Positions 1-9,796 of a DNA stretch of 64,000 bases are shown piece after piece. The translations under genes and the position numbers were made by a program. Every line of letters begins with the position of its first letter. Positions within the stretch are counted from its first letter, which is position 1. The notes beneath the pieces were generated by a model. It was not told the origin of the DNA. It worked only from the letters and a program-made list of their open reading frames with translations, and ran no database searches. The stretch comes from Excoecaria cochinchinensis (Eukaryota > Streptophyta > Magnoliopsida > Malpighiales > Euphorbiaceae), in NCBI GenBank assembly GCA_947683425.1, contig CANTUQ010000106.1, positions 5,765,001 through 5,829,000 on the forward strand. The letters run 5' to 3'.

Positions 1-51
1 GTCCAGAAGGACAAGTCCATGTTCTGCTACTGGATACCTTTTTTAAGCTGA
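1..51 (+). CDS. Possible C-terminal coding end of an unidentified gene (partial)
   Basis: Frame 1 is open from the left edge for 16 codons and ends at TGA 49-51. The readable peptide ends in MFCYWIPFLS. A canonical AATAAA poly(A) signal follows at 205-210, about 155 bases downstream, as expected for a 3' UTR. I do not recognise the peptide, and a short open frame at an edge can arise by chance. Low confidence. Confidence 0.2.
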   Translation, partial: VQKDKSMFCYWIPFLS

Positions 52-1700
52 CGAGCAATTGTTAACATGCCTGATATGAGTACCATCAACCATGAATTGT
101 TAGGTTTAAGCTGATAATAATTAATGTTTATCAGTATCATAATGAAAGCTTAGGATAAGATTGAACAAATAGAGACTTTCTGTTTGTTCCATTTGTATAT
201 ATTTAATAAACAGGTGATATCAGCCCAACTACATTTGGTTTAAGGTTTAATTGATCTGAATTGACACTGTCAAGTTTCAATGTTGGATATATCTTAAGCG
301 ATGTAGATCAGTAGATGTGCTAGATGATAAATTATGAGACAAGTGCAGCTTTTTTGTACTACTCCATGAACCTGATTGAGTAGTAATTCGGTGCGAGCGC
401 ATTTAAATCATTGGATCATGCACATCCTGGTTATCGGACAGTCCTAATGTGCATACCAAATCACATCCCCTTGTGACCCCAAAAGACATCAAATAAAATA
501 AAAATTATTGGTATTGATGCTTGAAGGCTTCTAGCCAGAATATAGTGGACTATCTATATCAAAAATGTTACCTGTTGAAAATAAAATAAAGAATGGTACC
601 TGACTGTAAAGCCAACAATTCTCATACTCAAGGACATTAAAAAAATGCCATATAGGGGTCTGTATGAATATTATATAACATATGAATATGCATTAGGGTT
701 TGGCTCATGGGTCTTCTCTGTAAATGTGACAATGTAAAGATAAAAGACGTTGAGGTCAAAAACTGCAAACGTTGCAGTAAAATGCACATGGGTTTGCGAA
801 AGATTTAGATGTACTGTGTAAGTAAGTCTTGTTTTCTTGTGGTACTTAGTCCACAGAATCACAAGCCCAACAATCACAAGAAGCCAAACCATCACCAGGG
901 TTGTACTCTTCAGTACACAAAATTTTTGGTCCGTGATTTTAGGTAATATAATTGAACTCAGGTAAATTTTTATGTGCATAAACACATCATTTGTTTGTAT
1001 GTGAAGAAAGGACACATGAACATGATGTATATAATGGTTTAAATCAAGTGATATTTGACTGTCTTACATATCCCAGAGATGAAGCTTTCTATGTTTACTA
1101 TAATAAGATTTGGAGATTGGTAAGATTACATAGAAACTTTCAAAGATTTTTGAGATTGTAGAGGAAACTAAATGCGTGGCAGTGTGTGGGAGATGCATAG
1201 AAACAAGCAAAATAGTTGAACGTTGAAATCAGTTTGCAACTTTAACAAGTGGTGTCATAATATGCAGTGAAAATGTCCATTTATTTTATAATTTTTATAA
1301 ACCAAAACCTAACGATAACCTGTATTTCAGATTTTAAGTGTGGTGATAAAAACAAATGCAAGTTGGGAGAAGGGGAAAATCTTTTCTTTTCTTTTTTTTT
1401 TAAATTCGTGCCGGATAAATCCATACAGAGAAGGAGAATATTTCCTACCAAATATTTAAAAATGTTTCATACTTAGAATTTAAACTCAAAACATATGTTC
1501 ACAGCCATTTTATCTCATATCTCTCTTGTAATAGGGAAAGATCTTTATAACATGGGTATTAATGGTGTGGGAAAGGAGGGTCCATATTGTCATTAGGAGG
1601 ACCAACATAGAAGTGTAAACCAATGGGCTTGGCTCCCACCATGTCCTTTCCTCACATACACATACCCCAAAACACCCGTGCTATGTTCTCTCTCTCAACT
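52..1700. other. Intergenic region; no gene seen
   Basis: AT-rich sequence between the possible gene end at the left edge and the SAUR promoter. It holds an AATAAA at 205-210. Short open frames exist on both strands (for example 671-1015 minus, 1267-1476 plus), but they have no recognisable domain or start context. I see no terminal inverted repeats or LTRs here. Confidence 0.5.
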
Positions 1701-1705
1701 TTCTT

Positions 1706-1714
1706 CATAAATAG
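1706..1714 (+). promoter_or_regulatory. Likely TATA box of the SAUR gene
   Basis: CATAAATAG lies about 80 bases upstream of the SAUR start codon. It is followed by a C/T-rich leader, typical of plant core promoters and 5' UTRs. I found no canonical TGTCTC auxin-response element directly upstream, only TGTC-containing degenerate hexamers near 1588 and 1641. Confidence 0.5.
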
Positions 1715-1790
1715 CCCCATCACCCCCCTCTATCCTCCCCACTCCACTTTCTTATCTCCCATTCTCCTTTGCTTCTTGAAGAACAAGAAC

Positions 1791-2105
1791 ATGGCCATCA
1801 GGAAATCCACGAAACTCACTCAAACCACAGTCATCAAGCAAATTCTGAAGAGATGTTCAAGCTTAGGAAAGAAAAATGGGTACGATGATGATGGGTTGCC
1901 AGTTGATGTCCCAAAAGGACACTTTGCTGTTTATGTTGGTGAAAATAGAAGTAGGTACATTGTCCCTATCTCCTTCTTGACTCACCCTGAGTTTCAATGC
2001 CTGCTTAGACAAGCTGAAGAAGAGTTTGGGTTTGATCATGATATGGGCCTCACCATTCCTTGTGAAGAAGTTGTTTTTCGCTCTTTAACATCTTCACTTA
2101 GATGA
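1791..2105 (+). CDS. SAUR: SAUR family auxin-responsive protein (SAUR50-like)
   Basis: An intronless 104-residue protein, the usual size for a Small Auxin Up RNA. Family knowledge: SAURs inhibit PP2C.D phosphatases, so plasma-membrane H+-ATPases stay active and cells expand. Seen: an N-terminal amphipathic basic segment (MAIRKSTKLTQ), then ILKRCSSLGKK, and the core SAUR domain at about residues 37-98 with VPKGHFAVYVG, RYIVPISFLTHPEF, AEEEFGF and IPCEEVVF. I chose the ATG at 1791 because the protein then begins exactly like SAUR50-class members; the frame is open further upstream to 1623, but that part is promoter and leader. Odd point: the usual DMGGLTIPC loop reads DMGLTIPC, one glycine short. 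The frame is otherwise intact, and C/T-rich leader and T-rich trailer flank it. This is one of two loci here that look functional. Confidence 0.95.
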   Translation: MAIRKSTKLTQTTVIKQILKRCSSLGKKNGYDDDGLPVDVPKGHFAVYVGENRSRYIVPISFLTHPEFQCLLRQAEEEFGFDHDMGLTIPCEEVVFRSLTSSLR

Positions 2106-2292
2106 GAACATTTCTTGAATTGAAGAAGATGGCTAAGATGGCTTCTCTTTTTTTAACATCTTCTTCTACTTCTTGATCTTGGTTTCTTTCTTCCTTTTTT
2201 TTTTTTTTTTTTTGTTTTGTATTGGCTCTTTTAAACCCTTCTGGGTTTTTATTGCCTAACTACTAACCTACAACCCTAAGAAAAAAATTTTA

Positions 2293-2310
2293 TGGGTTTA
2301 GATTTGTATA
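2293..2310 (+). promoter_or_regulatory. Possible DST-like mRNA instability element in the SAUR 3' region
   Basis: About 190 bases after the SAUR stop, GGG..TTAGATT..GTA resembles the conserved ATAGATT and GTA blocks of the DST element known from SAUR 3' UTRs. The spacing is compressed and the GGA block is weak, so this is suggestive only. Confidence 0.25.
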
Positions 2311-2446
2311 AATTAAGCTTGGTTTTCCTCACAGATGTAACTGTGAGAGAAGTTTTTAAAGCAATGCAAGGGTCTCTCTCTGCTTGTTTAACCTTACAAA
2401 TCTCTCTCTCTCTCTCTCTTGTTAATGAATTAATTAAGTTTAACTA

Positions 2447-3087
2447 TTACTCCCTCCATTTCATTTTATGTGTTACTATTGTTATTTTCACTAGAATTAA
2501 AAAGTATTAATTAAACTCAACTTTAGGATACAATTGAATAATTTAATGCACAAACTTAAATTTAATTTTTTAACTTATATTGAAAAGAAAAATTAAATTT
2601 CATTAAAAATATAAAAGTATAATATAAATAAAATTTGAATTTTACTTATAAATGATAGATAAAATAAAATGGAAGACGACGTAAATAAATTATAATATAT
2701 ATTTGCTATGAACAGGAAAAAAAATTATATATTTGCATGGGTAGCCCGTTTCAAAGACAAAGCATGATACTTAGTCAAATCAAATCATTTACAACTACGA
2801 ATTTAGAGAACACACACTTAAACAGCTTAGTTTTGTCAGAGAATGTGGGGTACATTACTATGTACGGATCATTATATTACCTTCTCTTTCAATTTTGAAT
2901 TACATGTTTATATATAGATACAACTTTATATTAATTATAGCATCCGGTGAAAAAATAATAACTGAAGTAATTATTGAGCCAAGAGGGTTTCTTTTTCTCA
3001 GTCCTATTGGATGCTTTATTAAGCAAATAATTAGATCTATCCTTCAAAAATACTACATAATTATACTATACGTTTTAAATTATGATT
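2447..3087. other. AT-rich spacer with a possible Stowaway end relic
   Basis: TACTCCCTCCATTTCA near 2448-2463 matches the start of Stowaway MITEs (TA then CTCCCTCC). No matching inverted end was found in the next 700 bases, so it may be a truncated copy. The rest is AT-rich with no recognisable gene. Confidence 0.3.
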
Positions 3088-3491
3088 GATTTCACTGATA
3101 ATCATCGAACTTATACCAAAATTACGCAAAAATAACTAAATAATTTTTTCTTTCAAAAAAGTCATTGAACTTAAAACCATTATACACAAAAGTCATTATG
3201 AACGGATTTCGGTAACCGGAATCTGTTTATAATGACTTTTTTGTATAATAATTTTAAATTTAATGATTTTTTTGAAAGAAAAAAATTATGTAGTTACTTT
3301 TGTATAATTTTGGTATAAGTTCAATGACTATCAGTGAAATAATTTTAAGCAGCTAGATTTTCCGGTGACCGGAATCCGTTCATAATGACTTTTGTGTATA
3401 TTAGTTTTAAGTTCAATGACTTTTTTGAAAAAAAAAATTATTTAGTTACTTTTGCGTAATTTTGGTATAAGTTCGATGACCACCAGTGAAA
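3088..3491. mobile_element. Palindromic MITE-like repeat with an extra third arm
   Basis: 3088-3342 is a near-perfect inverted repeat. The left arm (TTCACTGATAATCATCGAAC, then TTATACCAAAATTACGC) is mirrored by the right arm ending in GGTATAAGTTCAATGAC and TATCAGTGAAAT. The centre is near 3210-3220 (CGGTAACCGG). At 3361-3491 a second copy of the right arm follows in the same orientation, starting at CCGGTGACCGGAATCCG. The three arms share AATGACTTTT and TTTTGGTATAAGTTC blocks. It has no coding capacity, and no clear target duplication was identified. Confidence 0.75.
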
Positions 3492-4989
3492 ATAACCTTT
3501 TTAAATTACTATTGCATTATTGCTTTAAACAAAATATAATAATATAATAAGTTTGGAACAATAATAATATTATGGATGAATATAATTCCTTCATTATTCC
3601 TCTAAATAGTTAACATGAATTTTCTTTTTGTATGTTGCAAGAATGACAAAAAAATACTTGCATTAATTTGATATTAGAAAGAGTTAGTGTATATAAATTA
3701 ATATATGTTTGGTTAAAAATGTCAAATTCCTAACCATTTTATTTCCCAAAATGAATAGAATAACCTTTTTCTTTATATGGTGGGTCACTGCATGGGACTT
3801 AATTTATGCATACAGTTCCAACCATAAGTTTGTTAGCTTCAACCGTTAATTTGTTAAGTTTTCATGTCAGAAGAGTACCAGCATTAATGTACAAATATTA
3901 AGGTGTCTCTCCTCCCAAAAAATATTCAACTGTTAAGCATGTCAAATTAACTCCACAAATTATTAATTTATTTTCTTTCTTTCTCATGAATTTCATCTAA
4001 AATTCGAATCCTTTTCCATTCAGTTTTAATTGTGACGGATATTCGTGGTCCAACCCTTTTTTATTATTTTTTCTTGTTTTAATTTTAATATATATTATAT
4101 ATATAAATACAATGCAGTTTCTTTAGAGTGTGTTCGGTAATATTGTATGTTTTTATTTTTAATTTTTTAAAATTCAGAAACTATTTTTAATTTTTGTCAT
4201 TTATTTTTCAAAAACTTTTTTTCTAAATTTGAAAACGGCATCACAATTTTTAATTATAATGTTTTTAATATCCATTAATAGATATTATGTATATATATTA
4301 TCTAATTATTAATATTAAATAATAAATATTTAATGAAATTCAAAATTCATTAAAAAAAATTATAATAACAAGAAAAATCAATGATTTTTTAAGAAAAAAA
4401 ATAAAAATATAAATGTCAATTATTATAATTCAACCATAATATCTGCGTTATTTCATTTCGAATACTGTTCATTTGATGAAGTTGACTTGTATTTATATCA
4501 ACAGTTTCACGTGACTCTGAAATGCTGGTTTTGCTATTTTGTTGATCATTTTCAAGTATAATAATTTATTACTAATAAAGTTATGTAGCAAAAAAGTCAA
4601 ATTAAGGGTAAAATGGTTGTTTTGACATAAAATTAAATTTTAGGGACTAAATAGTAATAAAATATTTTGAGTCAAGACCGTAAAAAAATAATCATAATAT
4701 GAAACTTTAGAGGTAAAAATATAATTTTGAATAAATGAAGAGATTTTAGGGACTAAATGGTAATTTTACTATAAAAATGGAACTTTAGGGACTAAAATAG
4801 TAATATGGCAAAAGAATGAGATTTTAAAAGGGCAAAATAATAAATTTAGTAAAATATGAAACTTTAGTGGTAAATGTAAATATGAAGGAAATGAAAAATA
4901 AAAAGGACAAGCGGTAATTTCTAATCAAAGTAAGAATATAAGGATAAAATTGTAATTTTAGAGGTAGAAATATAAAATTTATAAATTAA

Positions 4990-5975
4990 GGGTGCGTTCG
5001 GGGAGGTTTTTGTTTTCGGTTTTTTGTTTATTTTTTAAAAAATAAAACCAAAACACGTTCGGCAAACTCATTTCCGTTTCGGCTTTTGCAAAAATTTAAA
5101 GAACTGATTTTCACATCTAAAACAAAAAATAAAAATCTTTAAAATGAGGTTTTTAGAATTTTGCTACTTTATCTTTATTACCACCACACCGCCACTACTA
5201 CCACTACACTGCCATATTGCCACTGTCACATTGCCGCTGCCGCTGCCGCCACCGCCGCCTCCACCACCACGGTCGCCGCCGTCTCCACCGCCACCACCGC
5301 ACCTTTGTCACCTTCACCACCACGCCGCCTCCTCCACCACTACCACGCCGCCTCCACACCGCTCTACCACCACACTGCTACTATCTCCACCACGACGACA
5401 GGTCTCTATCACCACCACCACCACCACACCATTGTTGCCTCCACCACCGCCACGCTGCCACCGTCTCTATCACCACCACCACTACTACACCGCTACTGCC
5501 TCCACCACAACCACCACCACCATCACCACGCTGTTGCTGCTTCCACCACCACCGCCACTACCACGCCGCCTCCCCCACCACCACGCTGTCGCCGCTGTTG
5601 TCTCAGCCACCACCATGCTGCCGCCGCCTCCACCATCACCACGCTGTCGTTGCCCCCACCACTATGCGGCTATCACCTCCACCATCACCACGCTGCCGTC
5701 ACTTCCTCCACCACCATGCCACTGCCACCTCTATCACCACCATGTTGCCGTCACTACCACCACCACGACATTGCTGCTGCTGTCACTACTGCCACTAAAG
5801 TCATTATTATAATGTACATGAATAATTAAAAAATATACATGAATAATTAAAAAAATATAATAAAGTTTTTAAATATATAAAACAGTTTTCTAAAAAATAA
5901 AGAACAAAAACTAAAAATAGTTTTTAGATTTTAAAAATAAAAAACTAAAAACTTACAATTTTACCGAACACACTC
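4990..5975. mobile_element. PIF-Harbinger/Tourist-like MITE with a CCA/CCG triplet array
   Basis: The ends are GGGTGCGTTCGG at 4990 and CCGAACACACTC ending at 5975. Both are flanked by TAA (4987-4989 and 5976-5978), the 3-bp duplication typical of PIF-Harbinger/Tourist elements. The middle (about 5175-5800) is a long degenerate array of CCA/CCG/CTG triplets on the plus strand. It keeps three overlapping frames open (His/Thr/Pro/Ser/Leu-rich, 193-222 residues). These frames look like a by-product of the repeat, not genes. A related element lies inverted at 56712-57456. Confidence 0.8.
5170..5800 (+). repeat. Degenerate CCA/CCG/CTG trinucleotide array
   Basis: About 630 bases composed almost wholly of CAC, CGC, CTG, TCC and ACC triplets, strongly C-rich on the plus strand and G-poor. 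It is the GC-rich core of the Harbinger-like MITE. Any of the three frames encodes low-complexity His/Pro/Thr polypeptide. Confidence 0.9.
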
Positions 5976-6506
5976 TAAGGAAGTAAAGGAAAAAAGATAT
6001 AAAAAAACTAAGGTAATAAATAGTAAACAAAACCCTAATAACCACCTCTTGCAAGGGGGTTTTTGTTTTTTTAATCTTAAAACACATTATTTATTTTTTA
6101 AAAAAATAAAAAATCAAAATTTATATGAACGCGTTTTTATTTTATTTTAAGAAAAAAAAATTAAAAATTAAAAACAAAATCCACTCCGAACACACCCTTA
6201 CTATTTAGTAATTTATAAATTATAAAAAAAAAACTTTTACCATCTAAAACTTTGTTAAAGTGAACTCATCACCGGCACAATTAGATAAAATCAATTCAAA
6301 TTTTAATATAAAAATAAAAAAATATTTTATTGTGACACATGGCATCTAAGGGAGTAAGGGATTCATTTTAATTAAATTTAAAATTTAGGCCTAGGCCTAT
6401 AAAAGATTTTTTTTTTGAGGAATAAGAGGTTTTCTTGGTACAAGACTTTTATATATGATATATCCATTTTATAATAATAGTGACAATAATATTTATATGA
6501 ATGATT

Positions 6507-6932
6507 AGGGATGATCACGGGGCGGGGCGGGGGCGGGGAGTGGCTCCCCACTCACTGCCCCGCGTAGGGGCGGGGACGGGGACGGGGATTCCCCGTTAGG
6601 GAAGCGGGGAAAAAATGTCCCCCGTCCCCGCCCCGCGGGGATCCCCGTCCCCCGCGGGGATCCCTATTCCCCAATAAAATTACATAATTTTAATGAAAAA
6701 TTTCAATCTCGATAGAAATTTTCGACCCGAATAAAAAATATTTTACAGTATTTATCTTGTAAAATTTAATAATTGATGATTTAAAATTAAAAATATCTTA
6801 TACAATTTAAATACAAATATTTTTAAATATTTCATATAATTAAAATACAAATATTTTTAAATATTTCATACAATTCAAATATTAATAATATTACTTGAAT
6901 AATTTAAACATTAATAAATATTAATTTAAAAG

Positions 6933-6993
<61 letters not shown>

Positions 6994-7184
6994 AATATTT
7001 TTTTTTTCGGGGCGGGGATCCCCGCGGGGCGGGGACCCCTTTCCCCGTCCCCGCCCCGAATTCAAGGGCGGGGATTTTTTTCTCCCCGCCCCCGCCCCCG
7101 CGGGGAAAAAATTCGGGGATTCCCCGCCCCGTTCGGGTCGGGTCCCCGCGGGGAACGGGGAATCCCCGCCCCGTGATCATCCCT
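6507..7184. mobile_element. GC-ended MULE-like nonautonomous element, copy 1 (10-bp TSD)
   Basis: The terminal inverted repeat begins AGGGATGATCACGGGGCGGG at 6507 and is mirrored by CCCCGTGATCATCCCT ending at 7184. The flanks carry a perfect 10-bp duplication ATGAATGATT (6497-6506 and 7185-7194), the size made by Mutator-like transposases. The ends are very G/C-rich (GGGGCGGGGA, CCCCGCGGGG modules); the middle is AT-rich and contains an (AT)n tract at 6936-6989. No transposase is present. A second copy lies inverted at 36337-36884. Confidence 0.88.
6936..6989. repeat. (AT)n microsatellite
   Basis: A pure AT dinucleotide run inside the AT-rich core of the GC-ended MULE-like element. Confidence 0.95.
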
Positions 7185-7194
7185 ATGAATGATT

Positions 7195-7747
7195 GTATTC
7201 CATGGAGGGGCCTCCAATACAAAATATTGTCTTTTCCTTTTTCTGGAAATTGATATTTTGTAAATATGAAGTATTTGCATGTGCATAAGAAGTGTCAAAG
7301 ATGACATGTATATAGTCTTATTTGGATGCTAAAATTATGTATTATCTGCACATTCAAATGCAACCCATAGATTTCAAAGGGTAGAGCTATGACATGTACA
7401 ATTCCATGACTGCATTTAATTGCATTTACAAGCAATATTAATATCACATGATGAAAAGATACACAATTATCATTTAAAAATCAATCGATATATTAATAAT
7501 TTATCTTAGGCTATGATATTAATTTGTGGTCCATCATCATCTACTATCTGTTGTTCAAGTGAACCTTTATATATACAATACAGTACACACTTGTAATGTT
7601 TCTATCCACTAACTGATTTTAACAACTATCTTCTTTAGAAATGCCAAATTTTTACAAGCAATTGTCAATTCAAGTCTGTACTTTCAATTTAACAGAAAAT
7701 ATATATATATATATATATATATATAAGAGAATTAACTTTTAGGTGGC
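7195..7747. other. AT-rich spacer; no gene seen
   Basis: Unique-looking AT-rich sequence between two TIR elements, with a short (AT)n at about 7698-7725. No open frame with recognisable content and no terminal repeats. Confidence 0.5.
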
Positions 7748-8759
7748 TATCACTACAAAAAAAAACACAAATTAGCGACGGAAATTAGCGACGGATAATT
7801 TTTCCGTCGCTAATTTGCGACTAATTTGCGACGGGATTAAGAATTAGTCGTAAAATATTTTTTTTTACAATTTTAGCGACGGAATAGCGACGAAAAAAAA
7901 AATAGTCGCTAAATTTTGGCGGCAATTTATGGCGCCTTTTTTTGCGACTAGTTTAGCGACTAAAAATTCCGTCGCTAATTTTTGCGACCAATTTAGCGAC
8001 TAAAAAATCAGTCGCTAAAATAGCGACGACAATATTTGTCGCTAAATTCGGAGGTAATTTTACCGATTTTATTTGCGACGAATTTAGCGACTAAATTTGT
8101 CGTTGCAAAACACACTTGAATTAGCGACGGAATAGCGACGGATATTTTTGTCGCTATTTTTTAATTTTTTTAAAAAATAAAAATAATTTGTGGGAAAAAA
8201 GTGATATTTTAGCGACGGAATAATCCGTCGCTATTTCATCGGTAAAATTGATTATAATATTAATAAAAATATGCATACATACTTATAATTATTAATTATT
8301 TTCAATATTTTTGCTTTATACATGAAATTATATCGAAATTCATTTCCTTTACTAATTCCAATAAGATTAATATTTAATCTTAAAAATATATAATTAAGAT
8401 AATTATAAACAAAATTTAATAAATTCTTTAGTACTTTTATTGATTAAAATAAATTTTTTAATTATATTTTTTACACTACAAGAAAAACTGAAATTAATTA
8501 CCAAAATAGACGAGTAAATGATAATAATAAATAAATGCAAGTATATGTAAATAAACAAGTAAATAATAATCTTAAATAAATGTATATACATATACATAAT
8601 AATTTTAACTAAATGATAAAATTAGAATACATAAATTTTTGATGTTGTAAATAGTAATTCGATAGGCTAAAAATTTATCAGATGTCAATTTTGACTCAAA
8701 TGTCCCGAATTTTTTTTTTAAATCTATAAAATTAAATATATTTAATTATAGTTAAATAA

Positions 8760-8760
<1 letters not shown>

Positions 8761-8797
<37 letters not shown>
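8761..8797. repeat. (AT)n microsatellite
   Basis: A TA dinucleotide run inside CACTA element 1, just upstream of its GA-rich leader. Confidence 0.95.
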
Positions 8798-8799
<2 letters not shown>

Positions 8800-8894
8800 A
8801 ACCAAATAACAAAAATATAATAATAAAATAATAAAAATAACTTAAGTCTAAATATGAAGAAGAGTTAAGACAAGAAAGAAAAGGGAAAACGGGA

Positions 8895-9345
8895 ATACAT
8901 ACAGAGAAGGGAAGCGAGAGAGAGAGAGGGAGAGAGCGCGCGGCGGAGAGCAGCTCCGGCGACGATCGCGCCCTCTGCTGCAACGGCCAACCCACCTCCT
9001 TCGCCCTCCATTATGCCGCTCACCTCCGCCGTTTCTGCTGCATTTCCAGGAGAGAGAAGACGAAGCTTCTTTCCCCCATTCCGGCCAACTCCGGCATCCA
9101 ATGGCGGCACGAACGGCACCGCTGGACTCCTAGCGAGCGGGCGCTCCTTTCGGTACCCGATAATCTCGCTCAGCCGCTGGAAAATGGGAGATCGAAAAAG
9201 GGAAGCCGACGCCTTTCGACGGCGATTCCGACCAAACGGCATAGTGTTTGGACGCGTGACCATCGACGATGGGTTTCGGGTGTCCTGCGCTTCACGTCGG
9301 CAGTGGCAGTCGCTCCGGCGAGGCTCCGTCGATTGGTGATATTTA
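8895..9345 (+). other. GA-tract plus GC-rich exon-like block inside CACTA element 1
   Basis: A GAGAGAGAGAG tract (about 8918-8936) leads into about 400 bases of CpG-rich sequence in an otherwise very AT-rich element. It looks like a 5' UTR and first exon. Frames of 108 and 132 residues are open on opposite strands (9013-9339 plus, 8865-9263 minus). Neither shows a domain I recognise. Position and composition match the blocks in the other two CACTA elements of this window, so it may be a family-specific promoter and leader or a captured exon. Confidence 0.5.
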
Positions 9346-9701
9346 TTGTTGGAGTAAGATAATGTTTGTGGTGTTTTGCGCTTTGATTCTTTAATGAATT
9401 GCTAATGCTAAATTAATTGACATTTTCTTTCGTCTTGAATAATTTGATGTGCGTATGGGTTTTGTTAGAGGCTGTGGACTTTTGATTACGATTTTGCGTG
9501 TGTTAGATGCTGAGCATTCGTTAGATATGGAGATTTTTAGGCTTGCTCTAGTCAATTTTAGGAAGTTCTATTCAAAATTTTGCGTGCTGCACTCTTCCTC
9601 TGCCTGAAATTATCTCAAATGCTTGAGAGATTACTTTTCCTTTGTTCTTTCTTCTTCCATGATTGAAGTTTCAGTTCATCTGCTTCTTTTGATCCATTAT
9701 G

Positions 9702-9703
<2 letters not shown>

Positions 9704-9794
<91 letters not shown>
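9704..9794. repeat. Long (AT)n microsatellite
   Basis: About 90 bases of pure AT dinucleotide inside CACTA element 1, one of the longest in the window. Confidence 0.97.

Positions 9795-9796
<2 letters not shown>

Larger units (their letters stand above)
4126..6197. mobile_element. Candidate outer PIF-Harbinger (Tourist-like) element hosting a nested one
   Basis: The left end GAGTGTGTTCGG at 4126 and the right end CCGAACACACCC ending at 6197 are inverted repeats. Both are flanked by TTA (4123-4125 and 6198-6200), the target-site type of PIF-Harbinger. Sequence inside each end (long runs of TTTTTAATTTTT and AAAATAAAAA type) also matches. The better supported element at 4990-5975 lies inside. 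The alternative is two decayed neighbouring ends that match because they belong to the same family. Confidence 0.5.

Noticed and set aside
5144..5829. Three overlapping frames of 193-222 residues (His/Thr/Pro/Leu-rich) as genes
   Set aside because: They are the three readings of a degenerate CCA/CCG/CTG array inside a Harbinger-like MITE, with no domain and no gene context.
6935..7307. Frames of 81-95 residues (minus) over the GC-rich element
   Set aside because: Low-complexity translation of GGGGCGGGG modules and of (AT)n (poly Tyr-Ile); inside a nonautonomous TIR element.
7776..8250. Regularly spaced TTAGCGACGGAA motifs as a CRISPR array or operator array
   Set aside because: The motif occurs in both orientations with irregular spacing at both ends of elements with CACTA termini and 3-bp duplications. 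It is a transposon subterminal repeat in a plant genome.
8865..9339. 132-residue minus and 108-residue plus frames in CACTA element 1 as genes
   Set aside because: Opposite-strand frames kept open by GC-rich sequence; no recognisable domain. Recorded only as an exon-like block.
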